64,000 bases of DNA from Flagellimonas onchidii (GTDB lineage: Bacteria; Bacteroidota; Bacteroidia; Flavobacteriales; Flavobacteriaceae), in contig NZ_SRXX01000012.1 in assembly GCF_004804315.1 (NCBI RefSeq), forward strand, positions 1 to 64,000, in the 5' to 3' direction. Below are positions 28,828 to 37,124 of this stretch, one piece after another. Position 1 is the first letter of the stretch, and every line of letters starts with the position of its first letter. Below the pieces are notes generated by a model. The model did no database searches. It was not told the origin of the DNA and saw nothing but the letters and a program-made list of their open reading frames with translations. Made by a program: the position numbers and the translations under genes.

Positions 28828-29343
28828 ATGAAAAAACTAATTGCCACAGGTATTTTTTTGATTCTAATGACTTTTGTTACCCAAGCGCAAGTGGACAGAA
28901 GCAATTTTAAAGCAGGTTTAAATGCAGGTATCCCTGTCGGAGATGCCGCCGATGTCTCCAGTTTTAGTATTGGGTTTGATGCAAATTACCACTGGGGAGT
29001 TTCTGAGTTATTGGATGTAGGTCTGGCCACTGGGTTTATCAACGCTTTTGGTGATACCCAGGAAGCATCTGTAGGTAACATTACTGTTCAAAGTGAGTTT
29101 GAAGACTTTCAGTTTGTGCCATTGGCAGCTTCCGTACGCATTTATCCCACCTATCATTTTAAGTTTGGAGGCGATGCCGGCTATGCTGTTGGTATTAGCG
29201 AGGGTATGGACGGTGGATTATATTACCGACCTTCGGTGGGCTACAATATAACGGGTAACACAGAACTCAATGTTTCGTATATGGTGGTAGAAGATAATAT
29301 CTCCTTTTCTATTGCGACAATCGGCATTTTGTTTTTGTTCTAA
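28828..29343 (+). CDS. Exported outer-membrane beta-barrel protein
   Basis: 171 residues. Signal peptide MKKLIATGIFLILMTFVTQAQ. The mature part alternates polar and hydrophobic residues in short beta strands with Gly and aromatic residues (SIGFDANYHWGVSELLDVGLATGF; GDAGYAVGISEGMDGGLYYRPSVGYNI) and ends in hydrophobic beta strands (ISFSIATIGILFLF), matching small OmpA/porin-like eight-stranded barrels of Bacteroidota. No ligand can be named. It is followed by a good terminator (29383-29414). Confidence 0.8.
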   Translation: MKKLIATGIFLILMTFVTQAQVDRSNFKAGLNAGIPVGDAADVSSFSIGFDANYHWGVSELLDVGLATGFINAFGDTQEASVGNITVQSEFEDFQFVPLAASVRIYPTYHFKFGGDAGYAVGISEGMDGGLYYRPSVGYNITGNTELNVSYMVVEDNISFSIATIGILFLF

Positions 29344-29382
29344 TTTATCAAAAACGACAAATAAAAAGTTACAGGACAGTAA

Positions 29383-29414
29383 AAAGGGCGGATTTCTCCG
29401 TCCTTTCCTTTTTG
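29383..29414 (+). terminator. Terminator between the beta-barrel gene and aroQ
   Basis: AAAGGGCGGA (29383-29392) pairs with TCCGTCCTTT (29397-29406), one G-U pair, four-base loop, followed by CCTTTTTG. A rho-independent terminator 40 bases after the beta-barrel stop. Confidence 0.65.
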
Positions 29415-29417
29415 TTG

Positions 29418-29425
29418 TATTTTTG
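29418..29425 (+). promoter_or_regulatory. TAnnTTTG -7 element of aroQ
   Basis: TATTTTTG, an exact match to the Bacteroidota -7 consensus, ends five bases before the aroQ ATG and directly follows the upstream terminator. This implies a very short or leaderless aroQ transcript. No TTTG element at proper spacing was seen. Confidence 0.45.
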
Positions 29426-29430
29426 CTGTC

Positions 29431-29841
29431 ATGAAAATAATGATCATCAACGGTCCCAATTTGAACTTATTGGGTAAACGAGAACCAGAAATTTACGGGA
29501 ATGCTACTTTTGAAGACTACTTTAATCAACTTCAAAAAAAATTTCCCGACCTGCATTTGGAATATTTTCAATCCAATATTGAAGGGGAATTGATAGATAA
29601 GCTTCAAGAAGTGGGTTTTGATTATGATGGTATTGTTTTAAATGCGGCCTCCTATACGCACACCTCAGTGGGATTGGGAGATGCTGTAAAGGCCATTAAC
29701 ACTCCTGTAGTGGAAGTACACATTTCCAATACCCATAAGCGTGAAGATTTCAGGCATGTTTCTTATATTTCTTCGGGAGCAAAGGGTGTCATCCTTGGAT
29801 TTGGTCTTCAAAGCTATGATTTGGCCATTCGGAGCTTTTAG
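29431..29841 (+). CDS. aroQ: 3-dehydroquinate dehydratase, type II
   Basis: Converts 3-dehydroquinate to 3-dehydroshikimate in the shikimate pathway; forms dodecamers in the cytoplasm. 136 residues, close to the 140-150 typical for AroQ. IINGPNLNLLGKREPEIYG (5-23) holds the catalytic Arg17 and Tyr22; the lid region and substrate-binding segment are LNAASYTHTSVGLGDA (71-86), and VHISNTHKREDFRH (98-111) carries the catalytic His. All intact. No other aro genes nearby. Confidence 0.96.
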   Translation: MKIMIINGPNLNLLGKREPEIYGNATFEDYFNQLQKKFPDLHLEYFQSNIEGELIDKLQEVGFDYDGIVLNAASYTHTSVGLGDAVKAINTPVVEVHISNTHKREDFRHVSYISSGAKGVILGFGLQSYDLAIRSF

Positions 29842-29843
29842 AG

Positions 29844-29875
29844 AATCCTTTAACAACCAATAAGGGATTATTTTT
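29844..29875 (+). terminator. Terminator after aroQ
   Basis: AATCCTTT (29844-29851) pairs with AAGGGATT (29862-29869) with one G-U pair and a 10-base loop, followed by ATTTTT. It sits just after the aroQ stop. Confidence 0.55.
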
Positions 29876-29906
29876 CGTATCTTTTATAACCCCAATGTCA
29901 TTGGAT

Positions 29907-31064
29907 ATGAAAAAGTTAACCCCATCTCTCATTACCATTCTATTACTTTTTTTGGCTTGCGGAAGTGATGATAACTCATCGGACGACACCTCCGGAATTA
30001 CGTATTCTCTCTCTAATGCGTTTCCAAACCTGGCATTTTCTAGACCTTTGGATTTTCAAAGCCCATTGGATGGGAGTGACCGAATTTTTATAGCTGAGCA
30101 AGGCGGAACCATCAAGGTTTTTCAAAATGATGAAAACACAACCAGTTCAGAAACATTCCTAGATATCAGCACCAAAATCAATACCAATGCGAATGAGCAG
30201 GGATTATTGGGTTTGGTGTTCCATCCTGATTTTGATTCAAACGGATATTTTTACGTTAATTATACGCCAAATGCGGGTTTATCAGTGACCTCACGTTTTC
30301 AAGTTTCTTCTGGCAATCCGAATATGGCCGACCCAAACTCTGAGCTTGTTTTACTGGAAATTCCACAACCTTTCACCAACCACAATGGAGGGCAATTGGC
30401 TTTTGGACCAGATGGATATCTTTACATTGCTTCGGGTGATGGTGGTTCGGGAGGTGACCCTGACAATAATGCCCAAGACCTTTCCAATTTGTTGGGTGCG
30501 GTGTTGCGTATAGACGTAAATACGACCTCTAATGGATTGAATTATGCAATTCCACGAAGTAACCCATTTTTGGGACTGGATAATATGCGTGGGGAAATTT
30601 ATGCCTATGGATTGCGAAACCCTTGGCGAATGAGTTTTGATCCACAAACCAACAATCTTTGGTCTGGGGATGTAGGACAAGATGAGAGAGAGGAAGTAAA
30701 CATCGTCAGTGCTGGCGGTAATTATGGATGGAAACGGTTCGAAGGTACCTTTTGCTTTTCGGGTGACTGTGATGACTCGGGGTTAGTTGAACCTATTTTT
30801 GAATATGCCCACAATGGAAATGATCAATCTATTACTGGTGGTTATGTCTATCGCGGTAATCAAACACCATCTTTAAGAGATAAATACATTTATGCTGATT
30901 TTGTAGATGGGCGTATTTGGGCATTAGAGTCTGATACTGGTAGTCCAGATAATCAACTTCTACTGAATTCAAACCTAAACATTTCCTCTTTTGGAGTAGA
31001 TAATGATAATGAACTCTACATCTGCGCCTTTGACGGTTCAATATATAAACTCGTTGAAGACTAA
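29907..31064 (+). CDS. PQQ-dependent soluble aldose sugar dehydrogenase lipoprotein
   Basis: Six-bladed beta-propeller quinoprotein related to soluble glucose dehydrogenase B and Asd, oxidising aldose sugars to lactones outside the cytoplasm. 385 residues from the chosen start (MKKLTPSLITILLLFLAC), which gives a lipoprotein signal followed by GSDD. An in-frame ATG four codons earlier is less likely because a -7-like element (TATCTTTT) lies about 10 bases before it. Family motifs: EQGGTIKVF, GLLGLVFHPDF, NHNGGQLAFGPDGYLY (catalytic His) and GLRNPWRMSFDP. PQQ use is inferred; no pqq genes are in the window. Confidence 0.88.
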   Translation: MKKLTPSLITILLLFLACGSDDNSSDDTSGITYSLSNAFPNLAFSRPLDFQSPLDGSDRIFIAEQGGTIKVFQNDENTTSSETFLDISTKINTNANEQGLLGLVFHPDFDSNGYFYVNYTPNAGLSVTSRFQVSSGNPNMADPNSELVLLEIPQPFTNHNGGQLAFGPDGYLYIASGDGGSGGDPDNNAQDLSNLLGAVLRIDVNTTSNGLNYAIPRSNPFLGLDNMRGEIYAYGLRNPWRMSFDPQTNNLWSGDVGQDEREEVNIVSAGGNYGWKRFEGTFCFSGDCDDSGLVEPIFEYAHNGNDQSITGGYVYRGNQTPSLRDKYIYADFVDGRIWALESDTGSPDNQLLLNSNLNISSFGVDNDNELYICAFDGSIYKLVED

Positions 31065-31345
31065 ATCGTAGCGTTTTTTAAGTATTTCTTATCTGCATAA
31101 AATGTTCCGAACGGCAACAGTGACGCTATGAACAGGATAATAAACCGTTTAATGCTCCATTTGTTTTCCCAACAAAATACGAGGGCAATAACTACATAAG
31201 CGATGAATAGTACCCCATGGATGTAACCAATAATTTTATTGGGCTCAAAGATACCTGCCCAATATTTTAGAGGCATTGTGAAACCAAATAGGAGGAGATA
31301 AGATATCCCCTCCAAAATGGCTGTTAATCTAAATAATTTTAGCAT
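31061..31345 (-). CDS. DUF3817 membrane protein
   Basis: 94 residues with three hydrophobic helices (about 8-27, 38-58 and 66-83). It matches the DUF3817 pattern: LFRLTAILEGISYLLLF at the start, PLKYW and IGYIHGVLFIAYVV in the middle, and LLPFGTFYADKKYLK at the end. Inner-membrane protein of unknown function, common in Actinobacteria and Bacteroidota. It overlaps the convergent sugar dehydrogenase gene by four bases and follows lpdA after four bases. Confidence 0.85.
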   Translation of the reverse strand: MLKLFRLTAILEGISYLLLFGFTMPLKYWAGIFEPNKIIGYIHGVLFIAYVVIALVFCWENKWSIKRFIILFIASLLPFGTFYADKKYLKNATI

Positions 31346-31349
31346 ACGG

Positions 31350-32741
31350 CTATAGATGGATTACTTCATCGTAGGCATCGGCTACAGCTTCCATTACCGC
31401 CTCACTCATAGTTGGGTGGGGGTGCACTGCCTTCAAGATTTCATGCCCAGTAGTCTCCAGCTTTCGTGCTACAACCGCTTCGGCGATCATATCGGTAACC
31501 CCGACACCAATCATATGGCAACCTAGCCACTCTCCGTACTTAGAATCGAAAATTACCTTAACAAAACCGTCGGGAGTTCCAGCTGCCTTTGCTTTTCCAC
31601 TAGCTGAAAACGGAAATTTACCAACCTTGATGTCATAGCCTTGTTCTTTAGCCTGCTTTTCGGTCAATCCTACAGAAGCAACTTCAGGGATACAGTAGGT
31701 ACATCCAGGAATATTTCCATAATCAAGTGCTTCTACATGCATTCCTGCTATTTTTTCAACACAAAGAATTCCTTCCGCAGAAGCAACGTGCGCCAATGCC
31801 TGTCCAGGTGTAACATCACCGATGGCATAATATCCCGGAATATTGGTTTGATAATAATCATTGACCAAAATTTTGTCTCTGTCAACTGCGATGCCAACGT
31901 CTTCCAATCCGATGTTTTCAATATTGGTTTTAATGCCTACAGCAGAAAGAACAACATCAGCTTCGAGAATTTCCTCTCCCTTTGAGGTTTTTATAGTAGC
32001 TTTTACGCCGTCGCCTGATGTGTCTACATGGGTTACCTCAGCAGAAGTTTTAATTTTTATTCCAGCTTTTTTAAAGCTTCTTTCCAATTGTTTGGATACA
32101 TCTTGGTCCTCAACTGGTACAATATTTGGGAGATATTCCACAACTGTGACCTCTGTTCCCATTGAGTTATAGAAATATGCAAATTCCACTCCAATGGCAC
32201 CACTACCAACAACAATCATTTTCTTGGGCTGCTTGTCCAGGGACATGGCTTCACGGTAACCGATAACTTTTTTGCCGTCTTGTTGAAGACTTGGCAATTC
32301 ACGACTTCTCGCTCCGGTTGCGATTATGATGTGATTGGCTGAATATTCTGCGGTATCGCCATGCTCACCTTTGACCAATATTTTTTTACCAGGTTGTATT
32401 TTTCCAAAACCGTTGAGGACTTCGATTTTGTTTTTCTTCATCAAAAATTGAATACCCTTGCTCATGCCATCGGCAACACCTCGACTTCTTTTGACCACGG
32501 CATCAAAATCATGCTCCACTTTTTTGGCGTTCAAACCATAATCTTCGGCATGTTTCAGATATTCAAAAACCTGAGCGGACTTTAACAATGCTTTTGTTGG
32601 AATACAGCCCCAATTAAGACATACACCTCCCAAACTTTCCTTTTCCACAACGGCTGTTTTGAATCCGAGTTGCGCAGCTCTGATTGCTGTTACATATCCT
32701 CCAGGACCACTACCCAAAACAATTACATCGAAGTTGCTCAT
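31350..32741 (-). CDS. lpdA: Dihydrolipoyl dehydrogenase (E3)
   Basis: Reoxidises dihydrolipoamide in the 2-oxoacid dehydrogenase complexes and the glycine cleavage system, reducing NAD+. 463 residues. FAD motif GSGPGGYVTAIRAAQLG (10-26); redox disulfide Cys41/Cys46 in GGVCLNWGCIPTKALL; NAD motif IVVGSGAIGVEFAYFYNSMGTEVTVVE (about 176-202); second FAD segment YAIGDVTPG; and the catalytic His-Glu pair in HPHPTMSE near the C-terminus. All functional residues are present. No E1/E2 genes are next to it, as usual for a shared E3. Confidence 0.96.
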   Translation of the reverse strand: MSNFDVIVLGSGPGGYVTAIRAAQLGFKTAVVEKESLGGVCLNWGCIPTKALLKSAQVFEYLKHAEDYGLNAKKVEHDFDAVVKRSRGVADGMSKGIQFLMKKNKIEVLNGFGKIQPGKKILVKGEHGDTAEYSANHIIIATGARSRELPSLQQDGKKVIGYREAMSLDKQPKKMIVVGSGAIGVEFAYFYNSMGTEVTVVEYLPNIVPVEDQDVSKQLERSFKKAGIKIKTSAEVTHVDTSGDGVKATIKTSKGEEILEADVVLSAVGIKTNIENIGLEDVGIAVDRDKILVNDYYQTNIPGYYAIGDVTPGQALAHVASAEGILCVEKIAGMHVEALDYGNIPGCTYCIPEVASVGLTEKQAKEQGYDIKVGKFPFSASGKAKAAGTPDGFVKVIFDSKYGEWLGCHMIGVGVTDMIAEAVVARKLETTGHEILKAVHPHPTMSEAVMEAVADAYDEVIHL

Positions 32742-32840
32742 TAGTTTTTGATTTTAGTTGTTAAAAATGAAGTGCAAAAATACGCAATTCGAAAACCATT
32801 TACCAAGACTTGACTTTACGGAATTGTGAACGGGAAGAAA

Positions 32841-33377
32841 TCAGGAATTGGAATTGCCGAACATCCTTTTGTTAAAAGCCTCTGAGCCTCCTTTCGGTAT
32901 GGATAGAGAAACCCAATCGGCACCTTTAATCATACGTCCCACGAAGGCAATTTGGCCAACATGGCTTGCATAATGGGCCAATTGTCGGTTAACCGCTTCA
33001 GCAATGGTATGATGCTCAGATCTTATCCTGATTTTGGTATCGAAATTTGAGGAATCGATACTTTTTAAAGCATCAAAAAGGCATTTCCAGCCCTTTTCCC
33101 AAGCCTGGAGCATTTCGGTTTTGGATGAGTAATCACCTTCAAACTCCATTTCTCGATTACGCCACGATTTTTCACCATCCTCTGTTAAGAAATTGGTCCA
33201 TCTGCTTAGCATATTTCCAACCATATGCTTCACAATGATTGAGATGGAATTGTCCGTTTCTTTGTATTTCCAAAGAATGTCCTCATCGGAAAGCTGTGCA
33301 AAGGTTTTATCTCCCATGTTTTTATACCGTTGGAATTCAAAAATGGCACTTTTAAGGTAGTTTTCTGGGAAGCTCAT
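32841..33377 (-). CDS. DUF1572 (DinB-like) protein
   Basis: 178 residues, an all-helical DinB/YfiT-like four-helix bundle. The three metal-binding histidines typical of the fold can be seen: one in [10 protein letters not shown] (about 48) and two in [15 protein letters not shown] (about 137 and 141). The DUF1572 signature ([32 protein letters not shown]) is present. Members include thiol-dependent transferases, but this subgroup has no known reaction. The start overlaps the stop of the upstream msrB by four bases (ATGA), so the two are translated together; a thiol-related or oxidative-stress role would fit. Confidence 0.82.
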   Translation of the reverse strand: MSFPENYLKSAIFEFQRYKNMGDKTFAQLSDEDILWKYKETDNSISIIVKHMVGNMLSRWTNFLTEDGEKSWRNREMEFEGDYSSKTEMLQAWEKGWKCLFDALKSIDSSNFDTKIRIRSEHHTIAEAVNRQLAHYASHVGQIAFVGRMIKGADWVSLSIPKGGSEAFNKRMFGNSNS

Positions 33378-33784
33378 TCTTCCTCCGGATTAAAACCAAT
33401 ACTGATTGAATTTATACAATACCGTTGTCCTGTAGTTTCCATTGGGCCGTCGTTAAACACATGACCTAAATGACTACCACAGTTGGCACAGACCGTTTCT
33501 GTACGAATCATGCCATGCGAAGTGTCACGAATGTATTCAATAGCTCCTTCAACAGCTTGATCAAAGGAAGGCCAACCGCAGCCACTTTCGAATTTGTGGT
33601 CACTTTTGAACAGTTTTGCATTACAAGCCTTACAGTGATAATCCCCATTTTTAAAATGAAGGTTAAACTCACCCGTATGCGGTCTTTCGGTTCCTTTTCG
33701 ACGTAGCACGTAATATTCTTCCGGGGAAAGTTCAGCTTTCCATTCGGCTTCAGTTTTTTCTATATCGTATTTCTTGTCCATCAA
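33374..33784 (-). CDS. msrB: Peptide-methionine (R)-S-oxide reductase MsrB, cytosolic
   Basis: Repairs the R form of methionine sulfoxide in proteins. 136 residues without a signal peptide. Zinc-binding cysteines 51/54 (CKAC) and 99/102 (CANC) are present; the catalytic Cys123 is in [18 protein letters not shown] and [11 protein letters not shown] complete the family signature. The true start may be Met2. It is followed, with overlap, by the DUF1572 gene and preceded by a second, lipoprotein MsrB 9 bases upstream. Confidence 0.95.
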   Translation of the reverse strand: MMDKKYDIEKTEAEWKAELSPEEYYVLRRKGTERPHTGEFNLHFKNGDYHCKACNAKLFKSDHKFESGCGWPSFDQAVEGAIEYIRDTSHGMIRTETVCANCGSHLGHVFNDGPMETTGQRYCINSISIGFNPEEE

Positions 33785-33793
33785 ATGATTGGA

Positions 33794-34300
33794 TTATTTG
33801 GAGTCAGGAATAAAATCTAAGGCGATACCATTAATGCAGTGTCTTTTACCTGTAGTTCTTCGAGGACCATCATCAAAAACATGGCCCAAGTGCCCTCCAC
33901 AAGTGGCACAATGTTCCTCGGTTCTTTTATAACCTATGTCATAGTCCACATCGTAGGCAACATTACCCTCTATTTCAAGGTCAAAACTGGGCCAACCTGT
34001 TCCTGACCTGTACTTATTCTCGCTACGGAACAAAGGTGTGGCACAACCTGCACAGACGTAGGTTCCTTTATCTTTGTTCTCAAGTAATTCACTGGTAAAT
34101 GGCCTTTCGGTGGCAGCTTTCCTAAGGACATAATATTCGTCTTCGGTCAATTCTGCTCTCCACTCTGCATCTGTTTTAGTGACTTCATAAACAACCTCTT
34201 CCTTGTTTTTTGTTTCCTCCATTTGGTTTTGGTTCTTCTGCGAAATGCCTTTACATCCAGAAAAAATCAAAACAACAATCCAAAACAATTTTTTTCCCAT
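33794..34300 (-). CDS. msrB: Peptide-methionine (R)-S-oxide reductase MsrB, lipoprotein
   Basis: Second MsrB, 168 residues, made as a lipoprotein: MGKKLFWIVVLIFSGC places the lipid-modified Cys at 16. The start at 34300 is chosen over an in-frame Met 16 codons upstream for that reason. Zinc cysteines 83/86 (CAGC) and 131/134 (CATC), and catalytic Cys155 (RHCING) are intact, with GTGWPSFD and HLGHVFDDGP. It probably repairs oxidised envelope proteins. It lies head to tail with the cytosolic copy, sharing about half its sequence. Confidence 0.94.
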   Translation of the reverse strand: MGKKLFWIVVLIFSGCKGISQKNQNQMEETKNKEEVVYEVTKTDAEWRAELTEDEYYVLRKAATERPFTSELLENKDKGTYVCAGCATPLFRSENKYRSGTGWPSFDLEIEGNVAYDVDYDIGYKRTEEHCATCGGHLGHVFDDGPRRTTGKRHCINGIALDFIPDSK

Positions 34301-34413
34301 TTTATTGATTTTTTTTAAATAGACGCTTTTTTCGGGAGAGCCTTTCAAATATAGCGCTAAAAAAATCCTGCCGGAGTTCGACAGGATTTTAAGTTAGCAA
34401 TTTTTTGAAGGAT

Positions 34414-34983
34414 TTAATCTAAGCTTACTTTTTTGACTTGTTCTTCTTTAATGCCCAGGGCGGCCATTACATTAGAGATATTGGATTTGTCCATTCTTGA
34501 ACCATTGGCGAACTCACTGGGAACAAACACAATCCTAAAGGATTGGTTATCAGTGAAGTCTGTGCTTAGGGCAGATAGGTCAAAATTTCCATCAATAAAG
34601 AGTTCCGCATCCACAAAGGTATGGGCAAATACATATTGGATGGTTCCTTCTGGTAAGAAGAAACTTTGGGGAATTTGGCTCCAGGTATCGGCAGTGCTAC
34701 CATCAGACAATTCAATGCTGCCATCATATCGATATACCAAAACTGCATCTGATTCAAATACCTCAAAATCGGTTATGTCACTAAAGGTAATTAGAGTGTT
34801 AAAAACATTTCCGTCGACATCATAGTCAAAATTAACACCATCAACCTCTACAACTTGTCCCTAAATCCCATCTGCTCCAGGTGCTCCAGGGTCACCATCA
34901 AAACCGGGAGGACCTTCTGGACCTTCACAGGATATAACGAATATGGCAAGGAAAACTCCAATTATAGTACTGAATTTATTCAT
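34414..34983 (-). pseudogene. Collagen-like exported lipoprotein interrupted by an amber codon
   Basis: Reading from the ATG at 34983, the frame encodes a lipoprotein signal (MNKFSTIIGVFLAIFVISC), a collagen-like stretch of Gly-x-x triplets (GPEGPPGFDGDPGAPGADG), then a TAG at 34861-34863, and then continues without interruption to 34414 through a beta-rich domain (VDGVNFDYDVDG, TLITFSDITDFEVF, VLVYRYDGSIEL, YVFAHTFVDAELFID) of 148 residues. Related Bacteroidota proteins have this signal/collagen/beta-domain plan in one frame. One C-to-T change (CAG to TAG) would explain the stop. Either a recent pseudogene, a sequencing error, or, less likely, readthrough. Function of the family unknown. Confidence 0.75.
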
Positions 34984-35134
34984 GATTTTTGATTTTTGAT
35001 TTGCATTCATTTCACTTGTTTTTCCATTAAAATCAAAAAGCGTTCCATAATTTTTACCGATTTGATAATCCAGAGGTGTAAAAACCCGATTCTTGGATAA
35101 AAGGTGCTAATATTGTAGCATTAAAAGCCTGATT

Positions 35135-37030
35135 ATGTCCAAAGTAGTTTCGCACAGCTTTTTTACCGACTTTGATATAGATTTATTTAAATCGGGAAAA
35201 CATTTTAGACTTTACGAGAAATTAGGTTCACATCTTACCGAAGTGGAAGGTGAGAAAGGGACTTATTTTGCGGTTTGGGCCCCTTCGGCCCAATCGGTTT
35301 CGGTCATTGGTGATTTTAACCATTGGAACGCAGACAAGCATCAGTTGATGGTAAGGTGGGATGGCAGTGGCATATGGGAAGGATTTATTCCTGGCGTGGA
35401 TAAAGGAACTAAGTATAAATACAGAATCCATTCGCACCATAATGATGTTTGGACAGAGAAAGCGGATCCCTTTGCCCGATATTGTGAGCAGCCGCCAAAT
35501 ACAGCCTCTTTAGTATGGGACACTTCGTATCAATGGAAGGATAAAAAATGGATGGACACCAGGGAAGATAAAAATGCGCTGAACAGGCCATATTCCGTTT
35601 ACGAGGTGCATTTGGGTTCTTGGCGTAGAAAGAATGATAATAACTACCTGTCCTACGTGGACCTCGCCGATGAGCTTGTGGAATACGTCTCCGAAATGGG
35701 TTTTACCCATGTAGAGTTTATGCCCGTGATGGAGTACCCGTATGATCCTTCTTGGGGATATCAGCTTACCGGATACTTTGCACCAACTTCACGTTTTGGG
35801 AAACCAGAGGATTTTAAATTATTGGTGGATAAATTACATCAAAAGGGGATTGGGGTGATTTTGGACTGGGTTCCGTCCCATTTTCCAGAGGATGCCCATG
35901 GACTTGGCTTTTTTGATGGGTCGTACTTATATGAGCACCCCGATAGAAGAAGAGGGTACCATCCGGACTGGAAGAGTCTTATTTTTAATTACGGAAGAAA
36001 CGAGGTTCGGGCTTTTTTAATCAGCAATGCTGTGTTTTGGTTAGATCAATTCCATGTTGACGGGCTTCGTGTAGATGCGGTAGCTTCTATGTTGTATTTG
36101 GATTATTCTAGGGAAGATGGGGAATGGGAGCCTAACATCTATGGTAACAATGAAAATTTGGAAGCCATGTCGTTTCTGCGTGAAATGAACCAAGAAGTTT
36201 ACGGAAGTTTCAAGGGAGTACAGACCATTGCTGAGGAATCGACTGCTTTCTCAGGAGTTTCCAAACCGGTACATTTAGGGGGACTGGGTTTTGGAATGAA
36301 ATGGATGATGGGATGGATGCACGATACCTTGGAATTTTTCAAAAAGGAACCGATCCATAGATCGTACGACCTTAATATGATCAGCTTCAGTCTTACCTAT
36401 GCGTTCACGGAGAACTTTATGTTGCCCTTTTCCCATGATGAGGTGGTCTACGGAAAACAATCGTTATTATATAGGATGCCAGGCGATGAATGGCAACGTT
36501 TTGCCAACTTAAGGTTATTGTTCGGCTATATGTTCACCCATCCAGGAGCCAATTTGCTGTTTATGGGGGGAGAGTTTGGACAATCTTCAGAATGGAATTT
36601 CCAACAGAGCTTGGATTGGCACCTGACACAATATGATTTCCATTCCGGGATTCAGGAAGTAATCAAGGACTTAAATAAGGTCTATAAAAGTAATCCAGCA
36701 CTCTATGAGAAACAATTTAGTCAAGAGGGCTTTCAATGGATTGAATACAATGATCAAGAAAATTCAGTAATAACTTATATCAGAAAAGGAAACGACCCCA
36801 AAGACGATTTGATCGTGGCCTGTAATTTTACTCCAGTGCCAAGAGAAAATTATCGAGTGGGAGTACCCAAGAATACACAATTGAAATTGGTTTTTAACAG
36901 TGATGATTCAAAATATTCCGGCAGCGGTACGGGTAAAAAGAGTATGAAGCCTTCCAAAACTGTCTGGAACGGCTTTGAGCAATCGGTTTTAATGACCTTG
37001 CCACCATTGGGCGTTGTGGTTTACCGTTAA
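35135..37030 (+). CDS. glgB: 1,4-alpha-glucan branching enzyme
   Basis: Adds alpha-1,6 branches to glycogen. 631 residues, GH13. An N-terminal CBM48 domain (about 20-130; GTYFAVWAPSAQSVSVIGDFNHW) is followed by the TIM barrel: VEFMPVMEYPYDPSWGYQ (about 195-212), nucleophile Asp314 in DGLRVDAV, acid/base Glu367 in IAEEST, and FSHDEVV (about 435) with the transition-state Asp, then a C-terminal beta domain. It lacks the second N1 module seen in the longest forms. GH31 follows after 94 bases in the same direction. No glgA or glgC in the window. Confidence 0.96.
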   Translation: MSKVVSHSFFTDFDIDLFKSGKHFRLYEKLGSHLTEVEGEKGTYFAVWAPSAQSVSVIGDFNHWNADKHQLMVRWDGSGIWEGFIPGVDKGTKYKYRIHSHHNDVWTEKADPFARYCEQPPNTASLVWDTSYQWKDKKWMDTREDKNALNRPYSVYEVHLGSWRRKNDNNYLSYVDLADELVEYVSEMGFTHVEFMPVMEYPYDPSWGYQLTGYFAPTSRFGKPEDFKLLVDKLHQKGIGVILDWVPSHFPEDAHGLGFFDGSYLYEHPDRRRGYHPDWKSLIFNYGRNEVRAFLISNAVFWLDQFHVDGLRVDAVASMLYLDYSREDGEWEPNIYGNNENLEAMSFLREMNQEVYGSFKGVQTIAEESTAFSGVSKPVHLGGLGFGMKWMMGWMHDTLEFFKKEPIHRSYDLNMISFSLTYAFTENFMLPFSHDEVVYGKQSLLYRMPGDEWQRFANLRLLFGYMFTHPGANLLFMGGEFGQSSEWNFQQSLDWHLTQYDFHSGIQEVIKDLNKVYKSNPALYEKQFSQEGFQWIEYNDQENSVITYIRKGNDPKDDLIVACNFTPVPRENYRVGVPKNTQLKLVFNSDDSKYSGSGTGKKSMKPSKTVWNGFEQSVLMTLPPLGVVVYR

Positions 37031-37124
37031 GTGGTTAATTACAACGTTGTAGTAAGGTTGTTATGAACATCTCTTTAATTTGTCGTACTAAAGTCTTTCT
37101 TTTGTCAACCTTAATTAGCCAAAT

